64,000 nucleotides of DNA, from positions 1 through 64,000 of the forward strand of contig JBIMKP010000009.1 in NCBI GenBank assembly GCA_051861545.1, read 5' to 3'. This document shows positions 1 through 8,672 of the stretch, piece after piece (position 1 is the stretch's first letter; each line of letters starts with the position of its first letter). Under the pieces are notes generated by a model that worked only from the letters and a program-made list of their open reading frames with translations, was not told where the DNA came from and did not search any database. This stretch comes from CAISCU01 sp051861545. Lineage in GTDB: Bacteria > Bacteroidota > Bacteroidia > UKL13-3. The translations under genes and the position numbers were made by a program.

Positions 1-1
1 A

Positions 2-61
2 AACAATGGAAATCAAGAAGTCAATGAACAAAATACTAATCAGCTGAAATTCAATCTGTAA
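2..61 (+). CDS. Possible 3' end of a gene entering from the left edge
   Basis: Frame 2 is open from the window edge to a TAA at 59-61, giving a polar, Asn/Gln-rich tail of 19 residues that ends in LKFNL. It could be the C-terminus of a protein that begins upstream, or a chance open frame in AT-rich DNA. Nothing in it identifies a family. Confidence 0.25.
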   Translation, partial: NNGNQEVNEQNTNQLKFNL

Positions 62-138
62 AGACGCAACGCTAGTGGTATTATAACTTAAATAAACTTC
101 AATACCTATATCATGAATCATGCTTCATTAAAAATGAA

Positions 139-533
139 TACGATTATCCGTATCTTAATCTAAAAAGAAATTTAGCGAAACTTTACACCTGATTATTACT
201 TGTTAAAATCAAACTAAACCACAAAAAATCTATTATTGTTGGAGTCTTATTTCTTTTAGCAAGCTCTTAAAAATCCTGAAGGGATGACATGATTGTAGAA
301 AACAAAACATGAAGAAACACCACCCCAAACTCTTCCAACGCGGACCTTTGGTCCACGTTGGAAGAGTTTAGGGGATTTGGTTTACAGCATTTTTCTATAA
401 TCATGTGACCACCTTCGGGGTCATTAATTTCATTGAATAGAGCAATTTAATTCCAAAAACTTTTTGAGAATAATTCTCAATACATGTGCTGGATTTATTA
501 AAAATTCTTCTGGTATACATGCGGATAATCGTA
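139..533 (+). repeat. Dispersed ~395-bp inverted-repeat element, copy 1
   Basis: The ends are an 11-12-bp terminal inverted repeat: tacgattatccg at 139-150 and its complement at 522-533. AAATGAA occurs directly outside both ends (132-138 and 534-540), which looks like a target-site duplication. The middle is a nested palindrome. The outer imperfect arms are 274-304 and 390-420 (cctgaaggga...gtagaaaa against tttttctata...cttcgggg). The inner long stem is 323-346 with 350-374 around a TTT loop. No open reading frame of note lies inside. Copy 2 is at 2420-2821 in the same orientation and copy 3 at 54585-54967 inverted. A non-autonomous MITE-like mobile element is the simplest reading; a conserved structured RNA is the alternative. 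Confidence 0.75.
323..374. other. Central hairpin of repeat copy 1
   Basis: About 24 paired bases with one bulge and one C/T difference, closing on GGACC-TTT-GGTCC. The arms are 323-346 and 350-374. There is no poly-T tract on either side, so it is not a standard intrinsic terminator. Confidence 0.8.
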
Positions 534-662
534 AAATGAATTACAATGTTTAAAGTTCAATAAGAAATTTTAAAACTCTAGTTATTGATGTATGGTGTGG
601 CTCGACTTACCTCAAACTTAGATGGCTTTACCTCATAGGTAAACTAAACATTTATAAGATAG

Positions 663-670
663 TATATTTG
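663..670 (+). promoter_or_regulatory. Probable -7 promoter box for the LytS/LytTR operon
   Basis: TATATTTG matches the Bacteroidota -7 consensus TAnnTTTG and ends 7 bases before the ATG at 678. No clear -33 TTTG is seen at the expected spacing. Transcription starting at the usual distance would give a leaderless or nearly leaderless message. Confidence 0.4.
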
Positions 671-677
671 TTTTTGA

Positions 678-1724
678 ATGTTACAAAATTGGTCTAAAAT
701 ATTACTTCACTTACTTGGAATAATTTTATTTATATCCTTGCCAATTTTTTATGCTCCTAATGAAGGAATCATTGAAACCATTACCTTTAATAAGTTTGCC
801 CAAAAAGATTTATTGGTTTATACCTTACTTGTTATTTTTTTCTATATCCATTATTACTTATTGGTACCTGAATTTTACTTCAAAAAAAAGTATATCAATT
901 ATAGTTTATTGTTACTAATTGGCTTGGTTATAACTAGTATCATTCCCATATTTTTATTCAATTTTGATGAACCACTTCATCACCATATTGATGAAAATAC
1001 AATAGATGTTTTAAACCATAAAATTCACAAAAAACATAAACCACCGTTTTTATTTGAATTCAAACAAAACCTGTTCATTTATATGGTAGTTGTGTTGTTT
1101 TCACTCATGATTAAAATAAATAATCGTTTAAAACACTCAGAAGAAAAAAGAAGTGAAGCTGAACTCTCTTATTTAAAAGCACAAATAAATCCTCACTTTT
1201 TATTTAACACATTAAACTCTATTTATGCTTTGGCAATTTCTGGCTCAGAGCAAACTTCAGAAATGGTTCTTAAACTTAGTGGAATTATGCGTTTTGTACT
1301 TACAGAGGCTAAAAAAGACTTGGTTCCATTAGATAAAGAAATTGAATATATTGATGATTATATAGCCTTACAAAGAATACGTTTAGGAGAAACATTTAAA
1401 CTATCATACAAAGTAAAAGGCAAAGGAAATCAGCTTGAAATTCCACCTTTATTACTAATTCCAATTATTGAAAATGCATTTAAACATGGGGTAAATCCTG
1501 AAGAAAATTCATGCATTTTGATTAATCTAGAAATTGACCATTCGAAACTTGTTTTAACAGTTGATAACAATAAAGTAAAAAAAACAAGCTTTCATAATTA
1601 CCCAGGAGGTTTGGGATTAAAAAATGTAAGAGATAGACTCAATTTATTATATCCCTTAAAACATGTATTTAAAATTGAAGAGGATTCAAGAGAGTTTAAT
1701 GTTTATTTAGAAATTGAATTATGA
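678..1724 (+). CDS. LytS/YehU-type sensor histidine kinase
   Basis: This is a 348-residue membrane kinase of the His_kinase (PF06580) class. Four hydrophobic segments (about 7-25, 46-64, 76-96, 131-147) precede the phosphoacceptor box QINPHFLFNTLN with His173. An N-box, IENAFKHG (Asn266), and a glycine-rich GGLGLKNV box (about 310-317) form the ATP-binding domain. The loop between TM3 and TM4 is rich in histidine (His101-103, 114, 117, 120) and should face the periplasm if the N-terminus is cytoplasmic. The stop overlaps the start of the LytTR regulator by 4 bases, so the two are translationally coupled partners. The pair lies between two repeat copies. The family assignment is firm; the signal is unknown. 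Confidence 0.93.
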   Translation: MLQNWSKILLHLLGIILFISLPIFYAPNEGIIETITFNKFAQKDLLVYTLLVIFFYIHYYLLVPEFYFKKKYINYSLLLLIGLVITSIIPIFLFNFDEPLHHHIDENTIDVLNHKIHKKHKPPFLFEFKQNLFIYMVVVLFSLMIKINNRLKHSEEKRSEAELSYLKAQINPHFLFNTLNSIYALAISGSEQTSEMVLKLSGIMRFVLTEAKKDLVPLDKEIEYIDDYIALQRIRLGETFKLSYKVKGKGNQLEIPPLLLIPIIENAFKHGVNPEENSCILINLEIDHSKLVLTVDNNKVKKTSFHNYPGGLGLKNVRDRLNLLYPLKHVFKIEEDSREFNVYLEIEL

Positions 1725-2419
1725 TAAAAGCCATTGCATTAGATGATGAACCCTTGGCCTTGGGAATCATTGAGAAGTTTTGCCAAAAACTTGATTATAT
1801 AAAACTTGAAATGGTTTTTACAAAACCCAATGAAGCTGAAATGTATCTTGAAAAGAATCAAATTGATTTGGTCTTTTTAGATATCCAAATGCCTTCAAAA
1901 TCTGGTATTGAATTTTTTAAAATTATTCCCAGTACTAGTAAAGTTATTTTCACCACAGCATTTGCTGATTATGCTGTTGAAGGTTTTAATTTAAATGCTG
2001 CCGATTACCTGCTTAAACCTTTTAGTTTTGATAGATTTAAAACTGCAATTGACCGTGTTAAGGAATACTTCGACCTATTAAAATCAGACCCAAATCATGA
2101 AGATAATTATTTAAATGTAAGAGCTGATTATAGTTTACATAGAATAAAATTACATGACATTTTATATTTTGAAGGTTTTGATGATTATGTAAAAATCATA
2201 ACCATTCACATGAAACCAATTGTAGCACGTTTAACTATGAAATCACTTCAAGATAAACTACCATCAAATCAATTTGTAAGGGTACATCGTTCTTATATTG
2301 TTCCAATTAGTAAAATAGATCAAGTGAAAAATAAACTTATACTTATTGGTGAAAAAGAAATTCCAATTGGTGGAGCTTATGAATCGGAATTTTCAAAAAT
2401 CTTTGATAAAGAAAAATAA
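1721..2419 (+). CDS. LytTR-family response regulator
   Basis: This 232-residue regulator has an N-terminal receiver domain: acidic Asp8/Asp9, phosphoacceptor Asp54 in FLDIQMP, Thr79 and Lys99. A C-terminal LytTR DNA-binding domain follows (about 130-230, with ILYFEGFDDYVKI and FVRVHRSYIV). It is coupled to the upstream kinase by an ATGA overlap and presumably receives its phosphate. The stop codon (2417-2419) lies inside the putative 9-bp target duplication of repeat copy 2, so that insertion just spared the gene. Target genes cannot be told from the sequence. Confidence 0.95.
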   Translation: MIKAIALDDEPLALGIIEKFCQKLDYIKLEMVFTKPNEAEMYLEKNQIDLVFLDIQMPSKSGIEFFKIIPSTSKVIFTTAFADYAVEGFNLNAADYLLKPFSFDRFKTAIDRVKEYFDLLKSDPNHEDNYLNVRADYSLHRIKLHDILYFEGFDDYVKIITIHMKPIVARLTMKSLQDKLPSNQFVRVHRSYIVPISKIDQVKNKLILIGEKEIPIGGAYESEFSKIFDKEK

Positions 2420-2821
2420 TCGAATATCCGCTTCTTTACCTAAAACTAGTTTTACCAAGCTTCAAAGACTATAAAGCAGATAATTGCTCGAAATAATCAG
2501 AATCAATCTTAAAAAATTAATTTGAATCAGAATCAGGTTTTTTCTTGAAATTTTTTAAAATCCTGAAGGGATGACATGATTATAGAAAATATAAATAAAG
2601 AAAACCAAGCCCAAACCTCTGCCAACGCGGACCTTTGGTCCCCGTTGGCAGAGGTTTGGGGAATTCGTTTCAAGCATTTTCTATAAACATTTGACCACCT
2701 ATCGGGGTCTTAAACATCATAAAGCAGAACAATTTAACACCAAACTAATTTTTGAAAATGTTTCTCAAATCATTCACCAGATTTATAAAAAATTATTGGT
2801 GGTAAACATGCGGATATTCGT
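2420..2821 (+). repeat. Dispersed ~400-bp inverted-repeat element, copy 2
   Basis: The terminal inverted repeats are tcgaatatccg (2420-2430) and cggatattcgt (2811-2821). A 9-bp direct repeat, AAAAATAAT, sits outside the ends (2412-2420 and 2822-2830). The outer palindrome arms are 2561-2590 and 2676-2706. The inner hairpin is 2610-2633 with 2637-2661. Orientation matches copy 1; the right halves and the cctgaagggatgacatgat segment are clearly alike. Taking one duplication plus the element away leaves the regulator's stop and the recO stop only a few bases apart. That supports insertion into a compact convergent junction. Confidence 0.8.
2610..2661. other. Central hairpin of repeat copy 2
   Basis: About 24 paired bases closing on GGACC-TTT-GGTCC. 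Compared with copy 1 the outer stem reads cctctgcc instead of ctcttcc, and the other arm has changed to match, so pairing is kept. Confidence 0.8.
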
Positions 2822-2831
2822 AAAAATAATT

Positions 2832-3557
2832 CTAAAATATTTCGCTTAATATTCTATTCGAATTCAATTCAGAAAATTGATGTAAATGAATTTGGTAATA
2901 CCTAATAAGTGCATCTAATAATTGTTTTCTTATATCTCTTGAAGTTTCAATTTCAAACAAATTACTAAGATTTGAATTCAGTAATCTTTTTAACAATTCA
3001 CTTTCTTGTTTATTTAAAACTTCTGAAGCAAATTCATTTGAGTCAACAAAAATCCCCTCCCTTAAGCTAAAATATACTCTTTCATTTTCGACAAAATTTT
3101 CGGGAAAGAATCCCAAATATTTAGAAAGATGGGCCATAAAAAAACAAGGGATATTTGCCAAACTTGTTTCTTGTAAATCAATAAATTGAATTGTATTAAA
3201 AAGGAAATCGAATAATTGATTATCAACCTGATTTTCTTCCTTTAAACACTTATTCAATAATTCAGATATGAATAATGCAATAGATGATTTATATAAATCA
3301 AAATGAATTTGATACAAGGTTGGAGAACATTTCAGTTCTTTAATTCGCTGTAGATTTTTGTTTTGTTGTTGAAAAGTATCTAGTTCAAGTAAACTTAATA
3401 CTTGCAATTGCGAAGGTTTAATAGCACCCTTTTTACTTCTCACTCCATTTACCATGTACGATTGTAAACCATACAAATCTGTATAACACTTAAGGACTAC
3501 AGAATTTTCGGAATAAGGTATCGTAGAAATAACAATAGCACGAAGTTTACCTAACAT
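2832..3557 (-). CDS. recO: DNA repair protein RecO
   Basis: At 241 residues it has the length and architecture of RecO, the mediator that works with RecR to load RecA on SSB-coated single-stranded DNA. The N-terminal OB-fold is recognisable from the opening LGKLRAIVISTIPYSENS followed by YTDLYGL and MVNGVRSKKG. The helical C-terminal part has no obvious four-Cys zinc site. It is the last gene of a four-gene operon (flippase-like, glycosyltransferase, small unknown, recO), with 3 bases separating it from the gene before. Confidence 0.92.
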   Translation of the reverse strand: MLGKLRAIVISTIPYSENSVVLKCYTDLYGLQSYMVNGVRSKKGAIKPSQLQVLSLLELDTFQQQNKNLQRIKELKCSPTLYQIHFDLYKSSIALFISELLNKCLKEENQVDNQLFDFLFNTIQFIDLQETSLANIPCFFMAHLSKYLGFFPENFVENERVYFSLREGIFVDSNEFASEVLNKQESELLKRLLNSNLSNLFEIETSRDIRKQLLDALIRYYQIHLHQFSELNSNRILSEIF

Positions 3558-3560
3558 GAA

Positions 3561-3833
3561 TTAAATTGAATTGTGAGCTAATAAACCCTCTTTTGTAGCA
3601 AGGTAAGAATAAGCTTTCATGTTATCAGAATCATAAATAAAACTTCTAACATATTCCATCTTTGCTTCATCCCAACGCATAGCCACAATCATTTTTTTAT
3701 GAATTAGCGTTTTTATTCCATCAGCAACAATAGGAGCTGGAAGATTAACTTCTTCTAAAATATTCTCAAAAGGCTCAACAAAATATACGCTATTAAGTAT
3801 ATCTCTTTCTAAATCGCTTAGTTCATGTACCAT
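3561..3833 (-). CDS. Small conserved-looking protein, possible winged helix
   Basis: This is a 90-residue acidic, soluble protein with no signal peptide. The first half (LSDLERDILNSVYF, LPAPIVADGIKTLIHKKMI) has the helix-turn-helix-like spacing of a winged-helix domain: short helices, then a hydrophobic segment and a basic patch. I do not recognise a named family. It starts one base after the stop of the glycosyltransferase and ends three bases before recO. It is therefore certainly translated as part of that operon, but its role is unknown. Confidence 0.8.
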   Translation of the reverse strand: MVHELSDLERDILNSVYFVEPFENILEEVNLPAPIVADGIKTLIHKKMIVAMRWDEAKMEYVRSFIYDSDNMKAYSYLATKEGLLAHNSI

Positions 3834-3834
3834 T

Positions 3835-4971
3835 TTATATGTGATTTCTCCCTTTCCAATTATATCCTGCTAAATTAGCCCAAACACCAATTATTAAAAC
3901 ATAGAATATATGAAAAGGTTCGGCAATTAATAAAAATAAAATTAAATAAGAACGTTTAAAAAATCTCAGGACATCAAATAAAAATAAGCCTTCTATTAAT
4001 GCTTTTACAACAATTTGAATCAATCCTAGAACTAAAAAATCCTGTTTAAAAATTCCAATTATAAAGTTCAACAAAATACTTAAATTAAAGAAATATGCTC
4101 CAGCTAAAATCGCGGTGATATATCTATTTTTATAATGTGTACTTTTTGAAACCCAGCGCCGTCTTTGATTGGCTAATTGTTCAACCGAAACATTTGGTGA
4201 AGTACTTACTAAAGCGCGTAAATCTTTTAAAAAGAAAACATCATTAGGATACATTTTAAAAACCTTATGAAGCAAATATTCATCATCTCCTGATGCAATG
4301 TGGTTATTGTCATCATATCCACCCATTTCAACAAAAACAGCCTTTTTAAAAGCAAGATTAGCAGCACTACACATATTCGGTTTTTTTAGTTTGATAGCTG
4401 CGCCACCAATTCCTACCAAACCACTAAACTCCAAAGCTTGAATATGCTCAAACACACCATTTGAAGAAAATTCAACCGGTGCATAAATCATTTTACAATC
4501 GCTTTCAACAATAAACTCATTTAAAGCTTTTAACCACAAAGAGTTTCTTCTGCAATCACCATCTGTTAAAACAATCCATTCTGTTTGAGCAGCATTCACA
4601 CCAAATGTTATGACATCTTTCTTGTTCTTTATGAATGCATAAGTGCTTAAATCAACTAATTTTAAGGGGAAACCGGGATTGTTTTTAATAAATGTCTCGG
4701 TGATAATACCCGTTCTATCAGTTGAATGGTCGTTTAAAATAAGAATTTCGAATAAATCAAAAGGATAATCTAAACTTAAAAGACTATTCAAGTTTTCAAG
4801 TATTAATTCTTCCTCATTTCTCACAGGAATTAGAACAGTGAACTTAGTTTTATTCTCGAATTGAAAAGGTTTAGTTCTTTGTTTGATTAATATCCAACCA
4901 ATCCAAAAGATTAAAATCAGAATAACATAAAATGCCAGAAGTGAATAAGAAACTATATACCAAGTTATCAT
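3835..4971 (-). CDS. Membrane-anchored family 2 glycosyltransferase
   Basis: The protein has 378 residues. One N-terminal membrane segment (about 7-29) is followed by a GT-A domain. Its motifs are FTVLIPVRNEEE, LNDHSTDRT, the metal-binding DGD (137-139), GDDE (228-231) and QRRRW (269-273). That motif set is typical of processive or lipid-linked GT2 enzymes. Three or four hydrophobic segments follow at the C-terminus (about 285-370). The product could be a glycolipid or polysaccharide; the acceptor is unknown. It overlaps the upstream flippase-like gene by 4 bases, suggesting that both act on the same envelope lipid. Confidence 0.9.
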   Translation of the reverse strand: MITWYIVSYSLLAFYVILILIFWIGWILIKQRTKPFQFENKTKFTVLIPVRNEEELILENLNSLLSLDYPFDLFEILILNDHSTDRTGIITETFIKNNPGFPLKLVDLSTYAFIKNKKDVITFGVNAAQTEWIVLTDGDCRRNSLWLKALNEFIVESDCKMIYAPVEFSSNGVFEHIQALEFSGLVGIGGAAIKLKKPNMCSAANLAFKKAVFVEMGGYDDNNHIASGDDEYLLHKVFKMYPNDVFFLKDLRALVSTSPNVSVEQLANQRRRWVSKSTHYKNRYITAILAGAYFFNLSILLNFIIGIFKQDFLVLGLIQIVVKALIEGLFLFDVLRFFKRSYLILFLLIAEPFHIFYVLIIGVWANLAGYNWKGRNHI

Positions 4972-5915
4972 GTTTTAATTCTATAAATAATGAAGAAACC
5001 ATATAAAGCAGGAATCAACATGTTAATAATCCAAAGTGTATAAGAAGCCAATAAAATACCTGGAATATTAGATGAAAACATCCCAATAAACCAAATTGCA
5101 GCAGAGCCACGTAATCCTAATTCCAACAATAAAAATGAAGGAACAAATGATTGAACAAAAAAGGTTGAAATGATTGCAGAAAATGCATCAACAACTGAAA
5201 TCTCGACTTGAAAAAATTTCAGTAACAACCAAAACTGAACTAAATAAGTACTAAATCTAAAAATTGATAAAAGTAAAACGTTTAGCAATAAACTACTTTT
5301 TTGTTCTTTAAAAACATTAATAGATTCTTCATATTTTTTTAAAAATTTAAATCTATTTAAAAGAGGACTTAACAACTTAAAATTAAAATAAATAAATACA
5401 GAAAGTATTGCTGCTAATAAACAGAGTATGGCTGTAAAAATTGGAAAATCGGCTTTAGCTAAAACCAATCTCCAATAAGCAAACAAACCAAAAACAATAG
5501 TTACAATTACTTGTGCAGTATATCCAATAACAGCCAATAATGCTCCTTTTAATTTGGCTAATTTATTAAGATTAAGAACCCTTCCTGCAAAGTCTCCAAT
5601 TTGATTTGGAGTTATAATACTTAATGCAATACCCGAAACAACAGCAGAAGCCGATTGCTTAAATGTAAAGTTTTCATAGGGCTTTACTAAAACAATCCAT
5701 TTTTTTACTTCTAAAGATATATTCAAAAACATAAGAGCTAAAGCCAAAAAAAAGAAGAAAAGAGATTTTGGTTGATATAAAACTACAAAATCTAAATACC
5801 TTTCATTTATATTGAAGGTATTAATTAATTTGTAAGCTATAAAAGCAAATGACCCAATTAGAAGTACTATCTTCAAAAATTGCAGTAAGTATTTCAATTT
5901 GGGGTTTGAGTTCAT
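4968..5915 (-). CDS. Lysylphosphatidylglycerol synthase TM-like (UPF0104) membrane protein
   Basis: This 315-residue integral membrane protein has about eight hydrophobic helices. The SIITPNQIGDFAGR segment near residues 98-112 matches the conserved loop of the UPF0104/LPG_synthase_TM family, whose members act as or resemble lipid flippases. It lacks the C-terminal aminoacyl-transferase domain of MprF, so it is not a lysyl-PG synthase. It is first in the operon with a GT2 enzyme, consistent with handling of a glycolipid. It is divergent from ruvC with about 60 bases between. Confidence 0.85.
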   Translation of the reverse strand: MNSNPKLKYLLQFLKIVLLIGSFAFIAYKLINTFNINERYLDFVVLYQPKSLFFFFLALALMFLNISLEVKKWIVLVKPYENFTFKQSASAVVSGIALSIITPNQIGDFAGRVLNLNKLAKLKGALLAVIGYTAQVIVTIVFGLFAYWRLVLAKADFPIFTAILCLLAAILSVFIYFNFKLLSPLLNRFKFLKKYEESINVFKEQKSSLLLNVLLLSIFRFSTYLVQFWLLLKFFQVEISVVDAFSAIISTFFVQSFVPSFLLLELGLRGSAAIWFIGMFSSNIPGILLASYTLWIINMLIPALYGFFIIYRIKT

Positions 5916-5976
5916 TAATTAGATTAGCTAAGTTTGGCGGCAAAGAAACAAAGGCAAGCGACGATAAACAAATACA

Positions 5977-6564
5977 ATGATTGAAAAGAAGGAGAGAATT
6001 ATTTTGGGTATCGACCCGGGAACAATTGTGATGGGTTATGGAATAATCCTAACAAAGGGAAAACAGGCGGAATTACTTGGCATGGGAGTGCTTAAACTTG
6101 ACAAATACGAAGATTATGCAATGAAATTAAAAAAAATATTTGAAAGAACTGTTGGACTAATAGACGAGTTTCACCCAGATGAATTAGCGATTGAAGCGCC
6201 ATTTTTTGGAAAAAACGTTCAATCGATGTTAAAATTGGGCAGAGCACAAGGTGTTGCCATAGCTGCAGCAATGAGTCGAGAATTAAGTGTAAATGAGTAT
6301 TCCCCTAAAAAAATCAAACAATCTATCACAGGAAATGGTAATGCGAGTAAAGAGCAAGTTGCTATCATGTTACAAAGAATATTCAAATATGAAGAGAACC
6401 ATAGCTTTTTTGATGCAACAGATGGATTAGCCGCAGCATATTGTCACTTTATGCAAAATACACAAATAGTAAAAGCGACTCCTGCTAAAAAAAGCACAAA
6501 AAAAGCTTCCAGTTGGGAAGCTTTTGTGAATCAAAATCCGAGTAAAATAAAAAAGAAGACTTAA
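5977..6564 (+). CDS. ruvC: Holliday junction resolvase RuvC
   Basis: This is a 195-residue RNase H-fold endonuclease that cuts Holliday junctions with RuvAB. All four catalytic acidic residues are visible: Asp13 (GIDPGT), Glu73 (AIEAPFFGKN), and Asp146 and Asp149 (FFDATDGLAAAY). The length is slightly above usual because of a basic tail (KKSTKKASSW...KIKKKT) that may help bind DNA. The 3' end overlaps the convergent HIT gene by 4 bases, leaving no room for a terminator. Confidence 0.96.
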   Translation: MIEKKERIILGIDPGTIVMGYGIILTKGKQAELLGMGVLKLDKYEDYAMKLKKIFERTVGLIDEFHPDELAIEAPFFGKNVQSMLKLGRAQGVAIAAAMSRELSVNEYSPKKIKQSITGNGNASKEQVAIMLQRIFKYEENHSFFDATDGLAAAYCHFMQNTQIVKATPAKKSTKKASSWEAFVNQNPSKIKKKT

Positions 6565-6959
6565 GAATTAAATTGGCTTCTAATCTTATGAGCAATTTCA
6601 GCCAAAACATCCTGACTTAAATTCAACTTTTCATTAGCAAAATTCATTTCATTCATAGTTGAAAACGGAATCAAATGTATATGAGCATGAGGAACTTCTA
6701 AGCCAATCACTGAAACTCCAATTCGCTTATCTGGGAATGCTGATTTTAAACCATCTGCAACTATTTTAGAAAATAGATGTAGACCAACAAATTTTTCTAC
6801 ATCTAAATCAAAAATATAATCAATTTCAATTTTTGGAACAACTAAAGTATGCCCAATTGTAAGAGGCCTTATATCTAAAAAAGCAAAATAATCTTCTGTT
6901 TCTGCAATTTTATGGCAAGGTATTTCACCACTTATAATTTTAGAAAAAATGCTATTCAT
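6561..6959 (-). CDS. HIT-family nucleotide hydrolase
   Basis: This is a 132-residue histidine-triad protein with the catalytic HAHIHLIP motif (His91, His93, His95) and the N-terminal FSKIISGEIPCHKIAE opening typical of the Hint branch. Such enzymes hydrolyse purine nucleoside phosphoramidates or aminoacyl-AMP. Its start overlaps the greA stop (TAATG arrangement), so the two are co-translated. Confidence 0.93.
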   Translation of the reverse strand: MNSIFSKIISGEIPCHKIAETEDYFAFLDIRPLTIGHTLVVPKIEIDYIFDLDVEKFVGLHLFSKIVADGLKSAFPDKRIGVSVIGLEVPHAHIHLIPFSTMNEMNFANEKLNLSQDVLAEIAHKIRSQFNS

Positions 6960-7432
6960 TAAAGTGTGATTTCTAGTATTTCAAACTTTAATAAACCTGC
7001 TGGTACTTGAACCTCAACTAAATCACCAATTTTTTTGCCCATAAGTCCAATTCCAATTGGAGATTTAAAAGAAATTTTACCCATTTTCAAATCAGCTTCT
7101 TTTTCGTTAACTAAGGTATAAATCAATTCTTTTTTGGTGGTTTGATTTAAAACTCTCACATTACTAAGCATCATTACTTTACTTGTATCAAGTTTTGATT
7201 CATCAATAATGCGCGACATAGTTATTAAGTCGTTTAATACTGCAATTTTTGCTTCTAATAAACCTTGGTCTTCTTTAGCAGCATGATATTCTGCATTCTC
7301 ACTTAAATCGCCCTTATCTCTAGCATCAGCAATTTGCTTTGTAATGAATGGCCTTTGCACATACTTCATATCATAAAGCTCTTTGTTTAACTTTTCTAGA
7401 CCCTCTTTGGTTACATAATTAAATTCAGCCAT
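6959..7432 (-). CDS. greA: Transcription elongation factor GreA
   Basis: This 157-residue protein has the GreA layout. An N-terminal coiled coil (YVTKEGLEKLNKEL through RPFITKQIADARDKGDLSENAEYHAA) carries the acidic tip residues that stimulate RNA polymerase transcript cleavage. A C-terminal FKBP-like domain ends in SPIGIGLMGKKIGDLVEVQVP. It is followed directly by the HIT gene in one operon. Confidence 0.96.
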   Translation of the reverse strand: MAEFNYVTKEGLEKLNKELYDMKYVQRPFITKQIADARDKGDLSENAEYHAAKEDQGLLEAKIAVLNDLITMSRIIDESKLDTSKVMMLSNVRVLNQTTKKELIYTLVNEKEADLKMGKISFKSPIGIGLMGKKIGDLVEVQVPAGLLKFEILEITL

Positions 7433-7468
7433 AACTAAAAAAATATTTCTATGTTGGTTATAAATAAC

Positions 7469-7504
7469 AAAAGAAACGTTCCGACAAGTCGGAACGTTTC
7501 TTTT
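7469..7504 (-). terminator. Intrinsic terminator after the PorV-like gene
   Basis: A near-perfect 17-bp palindrome: aaaagaaacgttccgac at 7469-7485, a 2-base centre, and its complement at 7488-7504. A- and T-rich flanks let it work in either direction. It sits between the PorV-like stop (7533) and the greA start (7432), so it separates the two transcription units. Confidence 0.85.
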
Positions 7505-7532
7505 TGGTTATACAAGTATAATAAAATTCGGA

Positions 7533-8645
7533 CTATTTTCCAGCAATATTCAAACGAATACCAACTGTATGCATACCATTAAAAATTCTGGTAGGAGCAT
7601 ATGAATAATCTAATGCAAATGCAGTACCACCTTTACTTACAGGAACCTGTAAAGTGCAACCAGCCCAAATTCCATAATCTGGAGCATAGTTAGTAGGGTT
7701 ATTCATATCATTTGTAAAAGAATTACCATTTTGAACATTGTAAGCTGCTCTTAACATGAACATTTCTTTGAATGAATATTCAGCACCAAAACCTAAAATA
7801 TTTGATTGAAACGCGTTGTATTGGAAATTTCCACTAGCAGTCAATCTATGAAAGTAAGTGCTTTCATTTTGGTCTAAACGCATATCATAAGATAAGCCAA
7901 TATTAACCAAAGCAGGTAAGTTAAATTTATCAGCATCAAACAAAGCTCTTCTATCGGCACCAGTAGAAGTATTCATTGCACGGAATGATAAACCAGAACC
8001 AGAATAAGATAAATCTGGACCGATATTTCTAGCTGAGATACCTAATCTAAAATCTTCTTTTTTAATCTTTTTCTTTTTAGCATTAAAAGAAGTTTGGTAT
8101 TGAACACCAAAGTCAAAACCAACACCAGAAGCTCTAACATCGGCAGTACCTTCAGATATAATTCTTAATAACACACCACCAGTTATACTATTTGAAAATG
8201 TTTTTGAGTACGATGCATTTAAATTTACAACAGATGGAGTAAAAGAAGGCAATGTACCATCAGGATTTTCAAAAGTTGTAATAGGCACATCACCAAAATT
8301 CCATGAGGTAATTCCTAAACCTAAAACACCACCAGAACCTTCTTCACCTAAAGATTGAGCCAATCCTAGATTACTAATATTTACACCAGCACCAGCTAGG
8401 TAAGTCATTCTTGAAAAAGCAACTTCAGTACCTTTTGTATAAGCAAGACCGCCAACATTTAAGTAAAAAGATTCAACACCTCTTACATTAGCAGAATTAC
8501 TATTACCTAAGCCACTTGAGCGTGCAAAAGGGTTAACAACCAATTGAGTTGCACCTGCACCACCGGCCCTATCTGGGTTTCCAGCAAAAGCTGAAATTCC
8601 TATTGATAGTAAACCTATAATTCCTAAAGTAATTTTCTTATTCAT
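7533..8645 (-). CDS. PorV/PorQ-family outer-membrane barrel protein
   Basis: The 370-residue precursor has a signal peptide (MNKKITLGIIGLLSIGISAFA) and a mature chain starting GNPDRAGGAGATQLVVNPFARSSGLGNS, the usual start of PorV/PorQ-type (DUF3308/UPF0164) proteins. Alternating beta-rich segments fill the rest. In characterised T9SS systems, PorV binds cargo C-terminal domains and carries them from the translocon to the attachment complex. It is the third gene of an operon after a TonB-dependent receptor and a large T9SS protein. A cargo-specific role is inferred from that context. Whether it is the general PorV or a paralogue cannot be decided here. Confidence 0.85.
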   Translation of the reverse strand: MNKKITLGIIGLLSIGISAFAGNPDRAGGAGATQLVVNPFARSSGLGNSNSANVRGVESFYLNVGGLAYTKGTEVAFSRMTYLAGAGVNISNLGLAQSLGEEGSGGVLGLGITSWNFGDVPITTFENPDGTLPSFTPSVVNLNASYSKTFSNSITGGVLLRIISEGTADVRASGVGFDFGVQYQTSFNAKKKKIKKEDFRLGISARNIGPDLSYSGSGLSFRAMNTSTGADRRALFDADKFNLPALVNIGLSYDMRLDQNESTYFHRLTASGNFQYNAFQSNILGFGAEYSFKEMFMLRAAYNVQNGNSFTNDMNNPTNYAPDYGIWAGCTLQVPVSKGGTAFALDYSYAPTRIFNGMHTVGIRLNIAGK

Positions 8646-8672
8646 TTCAATTTCTTTTTAAGGTTAGATAAG

